Shown here piece after piece: positions 1 through 6,268 of a DNA stretch of 10,330 nt (positions within the stretch are counted from its first letter, which is position 1; every line of letters starts with the position of its first letter). The position numbers and the translations under genes are program-made. Location of the stretch: contig JAEZWE010000014.1 in NCBI GenBank assembly GCA_023420435.1, positions 1 to 10,330 of the forward strand, read 5' to 3'. The notes under the pieces are model-generated. The model had not been told where the DNA came from. It did not search any database and was given only the letters and a program-made list of their open reading frames with translations. This DNA is from Bacteroidota bacterium. GTDB taxonomy: Bacteria > Bacteroidota > Bacteroidia > Flavobacteriales > Weeksellaceae.

Positions 1-24
1 ACATGCATAATCCACACATGAGAC

Positions 25-61
25 AAAGAGGGAAATTTTTCTAAATTTCCCTCTTTTTTTT
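25..61 (+). terminator. Strong intrinsic terminator, possibly bidirectional
   Basis: A perfect 14-bp stem (25-38 pairing with 43-56, AAAGAGGGAAATTT with its complement) closes a TTCT loop and runs into a T tract at 54-61. The T tract is on the plus strand, so it best fits termination of a rightward gene that ends left of the window. It also sits directly downstream of the murA stop; read on the minus strand the U tract is weak (UUUGUCU), so murA may share it less efficiently. I cannot identify the upstream gene from the 24 bases available. Confidence 0.9.
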
Positions 62-65
62 ATTT

Positions 66-1373
66 TTAAATTCTTTCAATATCCGCTCCAAGAGCTTTTA
101 ATCTTCCGTCGATATTTTCATAACCACGGTCAATTTGCTCGATATTGTGGATGATCGATTTTCCTTCTGCGGAAAGTGCAGCAACCAATAAAGCATTTCC
201 TGCCCTAATATCGGGAGAAATCATAGTGGTTCCACGAAGAGGGGATTCTTGGTTTAATCCGACAATCGTAGCTCTATGAGGATCACATAAGATAATTTGT
301 GCTCCCATATCAATTAATTTATCTACAAAAAACAAACGCGATTCAAACATTTTTTGATGAATAAGAACCGTTCCTTTTGCCTGGGTAGCAGTAACCAATA
401 CAATCGATAGTAAATCAGGAGTAAATCCTGGCCATGGTGCGTCTGAAACCGTTAATATAGAGCCATCAATAAATTTTGAAATTTTATAATGTTCCTGTGC
501 AGGAATATAAATATCATCACCACTTTGTTCCAACTGAATTCCCAATTTTCTGAAAGTTCCGGGAATGACGCCTAAATGATTCCAGTTTACATTTTTAATG
601 GTAATTTCAGATTTTGTAATTGCTGCCATCCCAATCCAGGAACCAATTTCTACCATATCGGGAAGCATCGTATGTTCGGTTCCCCGAAGTTGAGATACGC
701 CTTCAATGGATAATAAATTAGATCCAATTCCGGAAATTTTTGCGCCCATCCTGTTGAGCATTTTACACAATTGTTGCAAATAAGGTTCGCAAGCGGCATT
801 GTAAATTCTGGTTTTTCCTTTCGCTAAAACAGCAGCCATAACGACGTTTGCTGTTCCTGTTACAGAAGCTTCTTCTAACAAAATAAATTTTCCGTGAAGT
901 TCTTTTGCTTTTAATGAATAGAAAAATTCTTCTTCATCGTAGGAAAATTCAGCTCCTAATTCCACAAATCCTTGAAAATGAGTGTCTAATCTGCGTCTTC
1001 CGATTTTGTCTCCACCCGGAGTTGGCATATAGGCTTCCCCAAATCTCGCAAGCATGGGTCCCAAAAGCATGATGGAACCTCTTAATTTGGCACCATCTTT
1101 TTTAAATTCTTTTGATTTTACGTAATCGAAATTCACTTTATCGGCTTTGAAAGTAAAATCGCCTTTTCCATTTTTAATGATTTTTACACCGAAATCTTCC
1201 AGAATTTCAATTAAACGGTTTACATCATGAATATCGGGAATGTTTTTAATTCTTACTTCTTCATCTGTCAATAGAACGGCACATAAAATTTGTAATGCTT
1301 CATTTTTTGCTCCTTGTGGAGTTATTTCTCCATGGAGTTGCTTTCCGCCTCTAATTTGAAATGTACCGCTCAT
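66..1373 (-). CDS. murA: UDP-N-acetylglucosamine 1-carboxyvinyltransferase (MurA), Asp-type active site
   Basis: 435 aa, normal full length for the EPSP-synthase-like fold. Cytoplasmic enzyme that transfers enolpyruvate from PEP to UDP-GlcNAc, the first committed step of peptidoglycan synthesis. Visible landmarks are K23-N24 near the N-terminus (GAKNEAL), the active-site loop PGGDKIGRRR at 119-128, an Asp at 320 (FTPDL) and an Arg at 390 (DIRAGNALL), matching catalytic and substrate-binding positions of the family. The loop carries D122 where E. coli MurA has Cys115; an Asp here keeps activity but removes the residue alkylated by fosfomycin. The ATG start shares one base with the stop of the upstream DUF4290 gene (TAATG), so translation is probably coupled. 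The hairpin at 25-61 lies just past the stop. Function is very secure. Confidence 0.97.
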   Translation of the reverse strand: MSGTFQIRGGKQLHGEITPQGAKNEALQILCAVLLTDEEVRIKNIPDIHDVNRLIEILEDFGVKIIKNGKGDFTFKADKVNFDYVKSKEFKKDGAKLRGSIMLLGPMLARFGEAYMPTPGGDKIGRRRLDTHFQGFVELGAEFSYDEEEFFYSLKAKELHGKFILLEEASVTGTANVVMAAVLAKGKTRIYNAACEPYLQQLCKMLNRMGAKISGIGSNLLSIEGVSQLRGTEHTMLPDMVEIGSWIGMAAITKSEITIKNVNWNHLGVIPGTFRKLGIQLEQSGDDIYIPAQEHYKISKFIDGSILTVSDAPWPGFTPDLLSIVLVTATQAKGTVLIHQKMFESRLFFVDKLIDMGAQIILCDPHRATIVGLNQESPLRGTTMISPDIRAGNALLVAALSAEGKSIIHNIEQIDRGYENIDGRLKALGADIERI

Positions 1374-2008
1374 TATTTTCTGTTATTTTTCTGGTTATTA
1401 TGACGTTTCCTGTTTTGGCTGTTCTGGTTTTTGCCGTTGTTTTTATTACGATTGCTGTTGTAGTATATTTTACTTTTTTCCAGCGTGTCAAGACTTGTTA
1501 AATCTAGCCTGTTATCGGAAAGTTCTTTAAGGTGACGAAAAATAACATCATCCGTAACATGTTCCTTATTATAAATGTTGTAGGATTTTTTCATGTTGTT
1601 GGCAATAACTTGTATTAAAGCGTCTTTTTCATCACCATTTTCTTGTTGTATTGCAAGCTCAATAAGTTGTAAGATGCTTTTCCCGTAAAATTTAAAATCG
1701 CCCTGAAGTTTTGGGTATTCCATTCTTTTCGGCTTTTCCGAAAGTTCTTCTTCCGTAGGAAAAGGATAGGGAGAATCTACATCCAAATCATAATCTGCCA
1801 AAATAAATAAATGATCCCAAAGTTTATGTTTATAATTTTCTTCGTCGCGAAGTTGTGGATTTCTTTGTCCCATAAAATCCACGATTGCCATGGCCATTTC
1901 GTTTCTTTCTTCTTTTGTGGGAAGCTCTTTGCATCTTTCCACCAACTGCTGTATCATTCTTCCGTATTCCGGCATTTGTAGTGGAGATCTTTGTGTATTA
2001 TATTCCAT
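1373..2008 (-). CDS. DUF4290 family protein, upstream partner of murA
   Basis: 211 aa. I recognise the DUF4290 family, a Bacteroidota protein of unknown function, from the N-terminal MEYNTQR, PEYGR (14-18), ERNEMAMAIVDFMG (34-47) and YKHKLWDHL (59-67) blocks. No signal peptide or membrane segment is seen, so it is probably cytoplasmic. The last ~29 residues (183-211) are almost entirely Asn, Lys, Arg and Gln: a disordered basic tail that could bind RNA, DNA or an acidic partner (inference). The stop overlaps the murA start by one base and a promoter lies 6-13 bases before the ATG, so this gene leads the murA transcript. A role tied to cell-wall synthesis is suggested only by position. Start chosen because the N-terminal residues themselves match the family block. 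Confidence 0.9.
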   Translation of the reverse strand: MEYNTQRSPLQMPEYGRMIQQLVERCKELPTKEERNEMAMAIVDFMGQRNPQLRDEENYKHKLWDHLFILADYDLDVDSPYPFPTEEELSEKPKRMEYPKLQGDFKFYGKSILQLIELAIQQENGDEKDALIQVIANNMKKSYNIYNKEHVTDDVIFRHLKELSDNRLDLTSLDTLEKSKIYYNSNRNKNNGKNQNSQNRKRHNNQKNNRK

Positions 2009-2013
2009 AGTTG

Positions 2014-2021
2014 CAAATATA
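2014..2021 (-). promoter_or_regulatory. Bacteroidota -7 promoter element for DUF4290-murA
   Basis: On the minus strand the sequence TATATTTG fits the Bacteroidota -7 consensus TAnnTTTG exactly. The G lies only six bases before the ATG at 2008, so the predicted transcript begins within a few bases of the start codon and would be leaderless or nearly so. No good -33 TTG box is seen at the expected distance. Confidence 0.55.
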
Positions 2022-2087
2022 AAATTTTTGATTTGGAGTTGTGTGATGGTTTTTAGAAGTTTTCTAAGATGAGTTTAAAATTTGGTT

Positions 2088-2507
2088 TTAATTAATGAAC
2101 TTCGCACGCTCTTTTTCATTGGGGAGAAAACATTTTTCTCCTGCAAGTTTAGCCCTGTTTTCTGCAATTTTATCGTAAATTTTATCAGAAAAAAAGCGTG
2201 GTAAAATATTGAGATAGGAGAGAAGTGCAAATTTCCCACCCAGAATTTTTGCGATTTTTGCAACAGCTTCAGATTTTATAAGATAAAATTCATTTGGTTT
2301 CCAAAGATAAAGGGTGTTGAATTGCTTCCGTTCCAAACCTCTTTCTTTCAGAAAATGCTGTCCAAAATCTGATTGTAATGCCGAAAAAAGAAATTGATCT
2401 TGTTTATCATTTATTAAAATCCACTGTACCCAATGGTTGCAAAAGCCACAATCGCCATCATAAAAGACATAGTATTTCGAATTTTCTATTTTAGCTGAAT
2501 TCTCCAA
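2088..2507 (-). CDS. DCC-family thiol-disulfide oxidoreductase-like protein (DUF393), TTG start
   Basis: 139 aa, normal for this small family. The defining motif is YDGDCGFCNHW (16-26), giving a CxxC pair at C20 and C23 in a thioredoxin-like setting; the family is named for the DxxCxxC pattern and its physiological substrate is not established. The second half (LKERGLERKQFNTLYLW, SEAVAKIAKILGG) matches the usual DCC body. No signal peptide is visible. No ATG occurs anywhere in the frame, and an in-frame TAA lies two codons before the TTG at 2507, so TTG is the best start, nine codons before the conserved KYYVFYDG block. It begins 10 bases after the stop of the haem-binding gene, so the two are probably one operon and the weak start may rely on coupling. 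Family secure, function unknown. Confidence 0.88.
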   Translation of the reverse strand: MENSAKIENSKYYVFYDGDCGFCNHWVQWILINDKQDQFLFSALQSDFGQHFLKERGLERKQFNTLYLWKPNEFYLIKSEAVAKIAKILGGKFALLSYLNILPRFFSDKIYDKIAENRAKLAGEKCFLPNEKERAKFIN

Positions 2508-2517
2508 TTTTTAAAAA

Positions 2518-2988
2518 TTATTTTGTGATAATTTGATATGTTGCTTCCGTATCCGTTTGTATTTTTTTGAAATAATCCATCATTTCCTTTTTTTCAACCG
2601 GGGTGAGTTTTGCTTCCGGATGTCCTAAAATATAAGATTCTAAAGGCATTTCACCTTTTTCAATCATTTCTACACATTCTTCTAATTTATGGGCTTGTCT
2701 TTTAGGTTCATAAGTTGCAAAAGTTGAAAAATTCAAATGTTTTCTTCCTTCATCAATATGGCTTTTCATAAACCAAGCAACAGGTTGAATGTTGGTGTAC
2801 CAAGGATATTTTGTTTCGTTTGAATGACAGTCATAACAAGCATTTCTAATATTGGTTGCCAAAACCTCCGGAGTTCGTTTTGCCGTTAAAAAATCCATTC
2901 CTTTATTGATGGGAGGATTGGTTTGGTCAATTCTAAAAAACTGAATAATAATAAAAAGCACAAATAAAATAATAAGAACTTTTTTCAT
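2518..2988 (-). CDS. Membrane-anchored haem-binding domain protein (CxxCH)
   Basis: 156 aa. Residues 3-19 form one hydrophobic helix after MKK, an uncleaved signal anchor or signal peptide with no lipobox, placing the rest in the periplasm. The body carries CYDCHSNETKYPWY (51-64), a c-type haem motif with C51, C54 and H55, followed by NIQPVAWF and the GEMPLESY segment (112-119), whose Met may be the distal haem ligand. This arrangement fits the Haem_bd family (PF14376) common in Bacteroidota. It is probably a small periplasmic electron carrier or haem sensor; the partner is not visible. The DCC gene follows 10 bases downstream. No TAnnTTTG match is seen in the upstream 60 bases, so its promoter is unassigned. 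Confidence 0.9.
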   Translation of the reverse strand: MKKVLIILFVLFIIIQFFRIDQTNPPINKGMDFLTAKRTPEVLATNIRNACYDCHSNETKYPWYTNIQPVAWFMKSHIDEGRKHLNFSTFATYEPKRQAHKLEECVEMIEKGEMPLESYILGHPEAKLTPVEKKEMMDYFKKIQTDTEATYQIITK

Positions 2989-3021
2989 AATTTTTTTGAT
3001 TTGAATGTGAAATTAATGAAA

Positions 3022-3043
3022 AAATATGGCTTAATCCATTTTT
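3022..3043. other. Inverted repeat in the divergent spacer before the haem gene and der
   Basis: An 8-bp dyad with one central mismatch (AAATATGG at 3022-3029 facing CCATTTTT at 3036-3043, six-base spacer CTTAAT) lies 34 bases upstream of the haem-binding gene and 40 bases upstream of the der promoter. No gene ends here, so a terminator role is unlikely. It could be an operator, but AT-rich DNA yields such repeats by chance. Confidence 0.25.
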
Positions 3044-3082
3044 AAATTTCATCAACTAATAATTTATTTAAAATCAAACGAT

Positions 3083-3090
3083 TATCTTTG
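3083..3090 (+). promoter_or_regulatory. Bacteroidota -7 promoter element for der-upp
   Basis: TATCTTTG matches the TAnnTTTG consensus exactly on the plus strand. Transcription would start near 3094, giving a leader of about 84 nt before the der ATG. A clear -33 TTG is not seen at the usual 17-23 base spacing. Confidence 0.55.
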
Positions 3091-3101
3091 CAAAAATTTT
3101 T

Positions 3102-3159
3102 GGGCTCGGAAAGACCGGGAAACCCATTGATAATCAAATTCATCTTTACTTTAAGGTGA
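3102..3159 (+). promoter_or_regulatory. Predicted structured 5' leader of der (two hairpins)
   Basis: Just after the predicted transcription start lies a hairpin with GGG (3102-3104) and CTCGG (3105-3109) pairing through loop AAAGA with CCGGG (3115-3119) and, after an AAA bulge, CCC (3123-3125). A second stem follows: TCATCTT (3140-3146) with AAGGTGA (3153-3159), loop TACTTT. The first stem is GC-rich against a very AT-rich background. Neither is followed by a T tract, so they are not terminators. A regulatory role is inference; I do not recognise a named RNA family. Confidence 0.35.
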
Positions 3160-3177
3160 TTATTAAACAAAATTTTG

Positions 3178-4488
3178 ATGAGCAATATTGTCGCTATTGT
3201 TGGACGTCCCAACGTTGGAAAATCCACACTTTTTAACCGTTTACTTGAAAGAAGAGAAGCTATTGTTGATGCTACAGCTGGAGTAACTCGTGATCGTCAT
3301 TACGGAAAATCTGATTGGAATGGTGTTGAGTTTACGGTTATTGATACAGGAGGCTACGAAGTAAATACAGAAGATATTTTCCAGGATGAAATCGACCGTC
3401 AAGTAGAATTGGCAATTGATGAAGCAACCGCAGTTATTTTTATGCTGAATGTTGAAGAAGGTCTTACTGAAACGGATCGCGAAATTTATGAAATGCTTCG
3501 CAGAGCCAATAAGCAAACTTATATTGTTGTAAATAAAGTAGATTCTGCAAAAGAAGAAACTGACGCAACAGAATTTTACCAACTCGGAATTGAAAAATAT
3601 TACACCCTTTCTTCCGCAACAGGTTCCGGAACGGGAGAGTTATTGGATGATATTGTAAAAGATTTTCCAAATACAGAATATAAAGATCCTTTTGAAGGAC
3701 TTCCCAAAATCACTATTGCAGGTCGTCCAAATGTTGGAAAATCAACCTTAACCAATGCACTTCTCGACAGTGAAAGAAATATTGTCACCGATGTTGCAGG
3801 AACAACTAGAGATTCCATTCAAACTTTATATAATAAATTCGGTCACGAATTTGTTTTGGTGGATACCGCCGGAATGCGCCGTAAATCTAAGGTTTCCGAA
3901 GATTTGGAATTTTATTCCGTCATGCGTTCTGTCCGTGCCATTGAAAATTCGGATGTCGTAATTATCATGGTGGATGCAACGCAAGGTTGGGAATCTCAGG
4001 ACATGAATATTTTCGGAATCGCCCAGAAAAACCGAAAAGGAATCGTGATTTTGGTGAACAAATGGGATTTGGTGGAAGATAAACAAACCAATACAATGCG
4101 CGATTTCGAAGCGGCAATTAAAAATAAAATTGGTCAGTTTACCGATATTCCGGTACTTTTTGTTTCGGCTTTAACGAAACAAAGGATTCTAAAAGCCGTT
4201 GAAGTAGCCATGGAAGTGTACGAAAATCGAAAGAAAAAAATCAAAACTTCACAATTGAACGAAGTGATGCTTCCTGTTTTTGAGAATAATCCACCACCTG
4301 CATTAAAAGGAAAATATATTAAAATTAAATATTGCGTACAATTAGGAACGCCTTCTCCACAATTTGTGTTTTTCTGTAACCTTCCGCAGTATGTGAAAGA
4401 GCCTTACAAAAGGTTTACAGAAAACCAGTTGAGGAAACATTTTGGCTTTACCGGAGTTCCGATTGAAGTGTATTTCCGACAAAAATAA
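3178..4488 (+). CDS. der: Ribosome-assembly GTPase Der (EngA)
   Basis: 436 aa, the usual length for Der. Two tandem GTPase domains are visible. The first has GRPNVGKST (9-17), DTGG (56-59) and NKVD (119-122). The second has GRPNVGKST (182-190), DTAG (229-232) and NKWD (294-297). A C-terminal KH-like domain (about 355-436) ends in HFGFTGVPIEVYFR. Der is a cytoplasmic GTPase that binds the 50S subunit and is needed for its late assembly. The start is the ATG at 3178, giving MSNIVAIVGRPNVG; the TTG immediately before it is in frame but adds only one residue and has nothing to recommend it. A promoter lies about 90 bases upstream and upp follows after 41 bases, so the two probably share a transcript that ends at the terminator near 5205. 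Confidence 0.97.
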   Translation: MSNIVAIVGRPNVGKSTLFNRLLERREAIVDATAGVTRDRHYGKSDWNGVEFTVIDTGGYEVNTEDIFQDEIDRQVELAIDEATAVIFMLNVEEGLTETDREIYEMLRRANKQTYIVVNKVDSAKEETDATEFYQLGIEKYYTLSSATGSGTGELLDDIVKDFPNTEYKDPFEGLPKITIAGRPNVGKSTLTNALLDSERNIVTDVAGTTRDSIQTLYNKFGHEFVLVDTAGMRRKSKVSEDLEFYSVMRSVRAIENSDVVIIMVDATQGWESQDMNIFGIAQKNRKGIVILVNKWDLVEDKQTNTMRDFEAAIKNKIGQFTDIPVLFVSALTKQRILKAVEVAMEVYENRKKKIKTSQLNEVMLPVFENNPPPALKGKYIKIKYCVQLGTPSPQFVFFCNLPQYVKEPYKRFTENQLRKHFGFTGVPIEVYFRQK

Positions 4489-4529
4489 TTTTGTTTATTT
4501 CACTTAACTCTCAAATTTTTCAAATTAAT

Positions 4530-5180
4530 ATGGTAACAATTCTTTCAGAACAATTTTCGCTCGTCAATTCTTGGATTAATGATTTAAGAAATATAGAAGT
4601 TCAGCAAGACCGCATGAAATTCCGCAGAAATATGGAACGAATCGGCGAAATTGCCGCTTTCGAAATTTCCAAAGGTTTGGAACAAAAGGATTTAGAAATT
4701 ACGACGCCTTTAGATAAAATAAAAGTGAAAGAAATTGCAGTTCAACCGGTAATTACAACGATTTTACGAGCAGGTGTCCCACTTTTTCAAGGAATTTTAA
4801 ATTATTTTGATAAAGCGGATTGTGGTTTTGTGGCAGCCTACAGAAAACACGATGCCAATGATTATTTTTCCATCAAACAGGATTATCTCACTTGTCCGAA
4901 TATCGACGGAAGACCATTAATTGTCGCTGATCCAATGCTTGCTACAGGAGCCAGTTTAATTGAAGCTTTGAAAGATTTGCTCAATCACGGAAAACCAACG
5001 CAGCTTCATATTGTAGCAGCAATTGCTTCCAAACAAGGTGTTGAAACTTTACAAAACGCTTATCCAGAAGCCCAAATTTGGATTGGGTCCGTTGATGAAA
5101 ATTTAACTTCAAAAGGATACATCACTCCAGGTTTAGGAGATGCGGGAGATTTAAGTTACGGCGAAAAATTGCAACGGTAA
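4530..5180 (+). CDS. upp: Uracil phosphoribosyltransferase
   Basis: 216 aa, close to the usual ~208-216. It converts uracil plus PRPP to UMP in pyrimidine salvage, in the cytoplasm. Visible motifs are TTILRAG (76-82), the PRPP-binding loop LIVADPMLATGAS (130-142), and the uracil-recognition stretch YITPGLGDAGD (197-207). The frame is open back to a TTG at 4491, but the extra 13 residues lie immediately after the der stop and do not resemble the family; the ATG at 4530 gives MVTILSEQFSL and a normal N-terminus. The gene sits 41 bases downstream of der with no terminator or promoter motif between, so cotranscription is likely. A strong terminator follows 22 bases after the stop. Confidence 0.96.
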   Translation: MVTILSEQFSLVNSWINDLRNIEVQQDRMKFRRNMERIGEIAAFEISKGLEQKDLEITTPLDKIKVKEIAVQPVITTILRAGVPLFQGILNYFDKADCGFVAAYRKHDANDYFSIKQDYLTCPNIDGRPLIVADPMLATGASLIEALKDLLNHGKPTQLHIVAAIASKQGVETLQNAYPEAQIWIGSVDENLTSKGYITPGLGDAGDLSYGEKLQR

Positions 5181-5202
5181 ATATTTAAAATCACAAAAAT
5201 TT

Positions 5203-5237
5203 AAAAGCATTCATGTAAGAGTGCTTTTTTTTATTTT
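5203..5237 (+). terminator. Intrinsic terminator of der-upp
   Basis: A 10-bp stem (AAAAGCATTC at 5203-5212 with GAGTGCTTTT at 5219-5228, one G-U pair) closes the loop ATGTAA and continues into an eight-T run (5225-5232) and further Ts. It lies 22 bases beyond the upp stop in the right orientation, so it very likely ends that transcript. Confidence 0.92.
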
Positions 5238-5369
5238 GTTAGATTGTTAATTATTTTAAATTTTATTGAATATTTATTAATTTTTATATATTTTTTTTAC
5301 CAAATTTAAAACTATTGAAATAAGCTTTTGAAATCTAAATATTTATGTAATTTTCTACTGTATTTAAAT

Positions 5370-5391
5370 GAAAATGATCTTTATCATATTC
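5370..5391. promoter_or_regulatory. Inverted repeat, possible operator of the micro-ORF
   Basis: GAAAATGAT (5370-5378) and ATCATATTC (5383-5391) are inverted repeats with 8 of 9 positions matching and a four-base spacer CTTT. The ATGAT/ATCAT arms are loosely like Fur-family sites, but the spacing does not fit the classical 19-bp box. It lies about 46 bases upstream of the promoter element at 5437. Regulator unknown. The remainder of 5238-5430 is very AT-rich and shows no credible gene. Confidence 0.3.
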
Positions 5392-5436
5392 TTAAAAATA
5401 TCAAATTATATTAATAATTATTTAATGAAAGTATTT

Positions 5437-5444
5437 TACTTTTG
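5437..5444 (+). promoter_or_regulatory. Bacteroidota -7 promoter element for the 27-codon ORF
   Basis: TACTTTTG matches TAnnTTTG exactly. Predicted transcription would start near 5449, some 22 bases before the ATG at 5471, with an A-rich leader typical of this phylum. No -33 TTG is visible. Confidence 0.5.
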
Positions 5445-5470
5445 CAACCGTAAAATTTAAAAGAAAAACA

Positions 5471-5554
5471 ATGAAGAAGAAAATGTTATTAGCGATTATT
5501 ACATTCTCCGTATGGGCTGCATTAGTTACTTTAACGGTTTATGCTCAAATGTAA
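5471..5554 (+). CDS. Putative 27-aa membrane or secreted micropeptide
   Basis: Short ORF (27 codons plus TAA). The product starts MKKKM, continues as an uninterrupted hydrophobic stretch of about 19 residues (roughly 6-24, containing one Trp), and ends VYAQM. It could be a single transmembrane helix with the Lys-rich end inside. Equally it resembles a signal peptide with a signal-peptidase-I-like VYA site, which would leave only two residues after cleavage. Support comes from a well-placed promoter match, an A-rich leader, the positive-inside pattern, and isolation from neighbours: der-upp is closed by a terminator upstream and comF converges 18 bases downstream. I do not recognise a family. 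Alternatives are a decayed remnant of a secreted-protein gene or a leader peptide without a downstream gene. Confidence 0.5.
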   Translation: MKKKMLLAIITFSVWAALVTLTVYAQM

Positions 5555-5572
5555 ATCTGTTATTTTGATGTA

Positions 5573-6223
5573 CTAATCAATAGCCATTACCAAAACACTT
5601 ACTTTATTATTTCCAGATTTTAAAATTTCCCAAGCAATGGAAGATAAAGTGTTTCCGGTGGTTAAAACATCATCAATCAAAAGAATATTTTTTCCGGAAA
5701 TTTCTTTGTTGAGCGAAAATAGATTCACCGTTTCTGAACGGTGAATTTTGTCTTTAGTAGCCTGGGATTTATCGGAGAAGTTTCTTTTTAATAATTGATG
5801 ATTAACTGGAATTTCAAAATTTTTGGAAAGTGTATCAGCAAACCAATGTAATTGGTTATAACCTCTTTTTCTTTGTTTTTTAGGATGTAAAGGAACGGTG
5901 ACTATTAAATCAATTTTTTCATTTTCGAAATTCAAACGTTCCAAAGTCCACTGCGCTAAAATTTTTCCAACTTTTTCCCGATTTCCGTATTTTAAAGAAT
6001 GAATAATTTTTTGACTTAATCCCTCTTTTTCAAATTGCATCAAAGCAAAAGCCTTCTCCAAAGGAAATAATAATTTGCAGCGTTCTTTTAAAATGTTATT
6101 TTCTTCAAACTGATGGTGGGTAAAATTGATTTGATCTAAGCACAGTTCGCAAACAATTTCCTCCGCCGAAATAATTCGGTTGCAGTGCAAACAACGGTTC
6201 GGAAAAAGCAAATCCAAAATCAT
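5573..6223 (-). CDS. comF: ComF family phosphoribosyltransferase-like protein
   Basis: 216 aa, a usual length for ComF/GntX proteins. The N-terminus holds a zinc-finger-like double CxxC (C11, C14, C25, C28) in LFPNRCLHCNR. The C-terminal phosphoribosyltransferase-type domain shows VPLHPKKQRKRGYNQ (110-124), the KSQATKDKIHR segment (152-162), and the PRPP loop NILLIDDVLTTGNTL (179-193). ComF acts in the cytoplasm during natural transformation in competent bacteria, but homologues occur widely and the reaction is not established, so a DNA-uptake role here is inference. It lies 69 bases downstream of the regulator on the same strand; no TAnnTTTG match is seen in between, so read-through from the regulator is possible. 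No competence genes are nearby in the window. Confidence 0.93.
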   Translation of the reverse strand: MILDLLFPNRCLHCNRIISAEEIVCELCLDQINFTHHQFEENNILKERCKLLFPLEKAFALMQFEKEGLSQKIIHSLKYGNREKVGKILAQWTLERLNFENEKIDLIVTVPLHPKKQRKRGYNQLHWFADTLSKNFEIPVNHQLLKRNFSDKSQATKDKIHRSETVNLFSLNKEISGKNILLIDDVLTTGNTLSSIAWEILKSGNNKVSVLVMAID

Positions 6224-6268
6224 AAATAAAATTAATGAATTTTCTACTTAAAATTATGACTTAAATTT

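Noticed and set aside
2053..2067. Perfect 6-bp hairpin TTAGAA-GTT-TTCTAA after the DCC gene
   Set aside because: Too short and AT-rich, and followed by no T tract in the direction of the DCC transcript; not supported as a terminator.
2075..2263. 62-residue minus-strand ORF inside the DCC gene
   Set aside because: It is an out-of-frame shadow of a recognised family and has no family features of its own.
3175..3177. TTG start for der one codon before the ATG
   Set aside because: It adds one residue only; ATG at 3178 gives the standard Der N-terminus.
4491..4529. 13-residue N-terminal extension of upp from a TTG
   Set aside because: The extension is AT-rich spacer translation directly after the der stop; the ATG at 4530 yields a normal-length enzyme.
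5300..5307. Minus-strand TAnnTTTG match (CAAATTTA on the plus strand) pointing back at upp
   Set aside because: A degenerate 8-mer is expected by chance in such AT-rich DNA and no minus-strand gene follows.
5368..5460. 30-codon hydrophobic ORF before the micro-ORF
   Set aside because: It overlaps the inverted repeat and promoter, is made of AT-rich codons, and has no upstream promoter match; probably chance.
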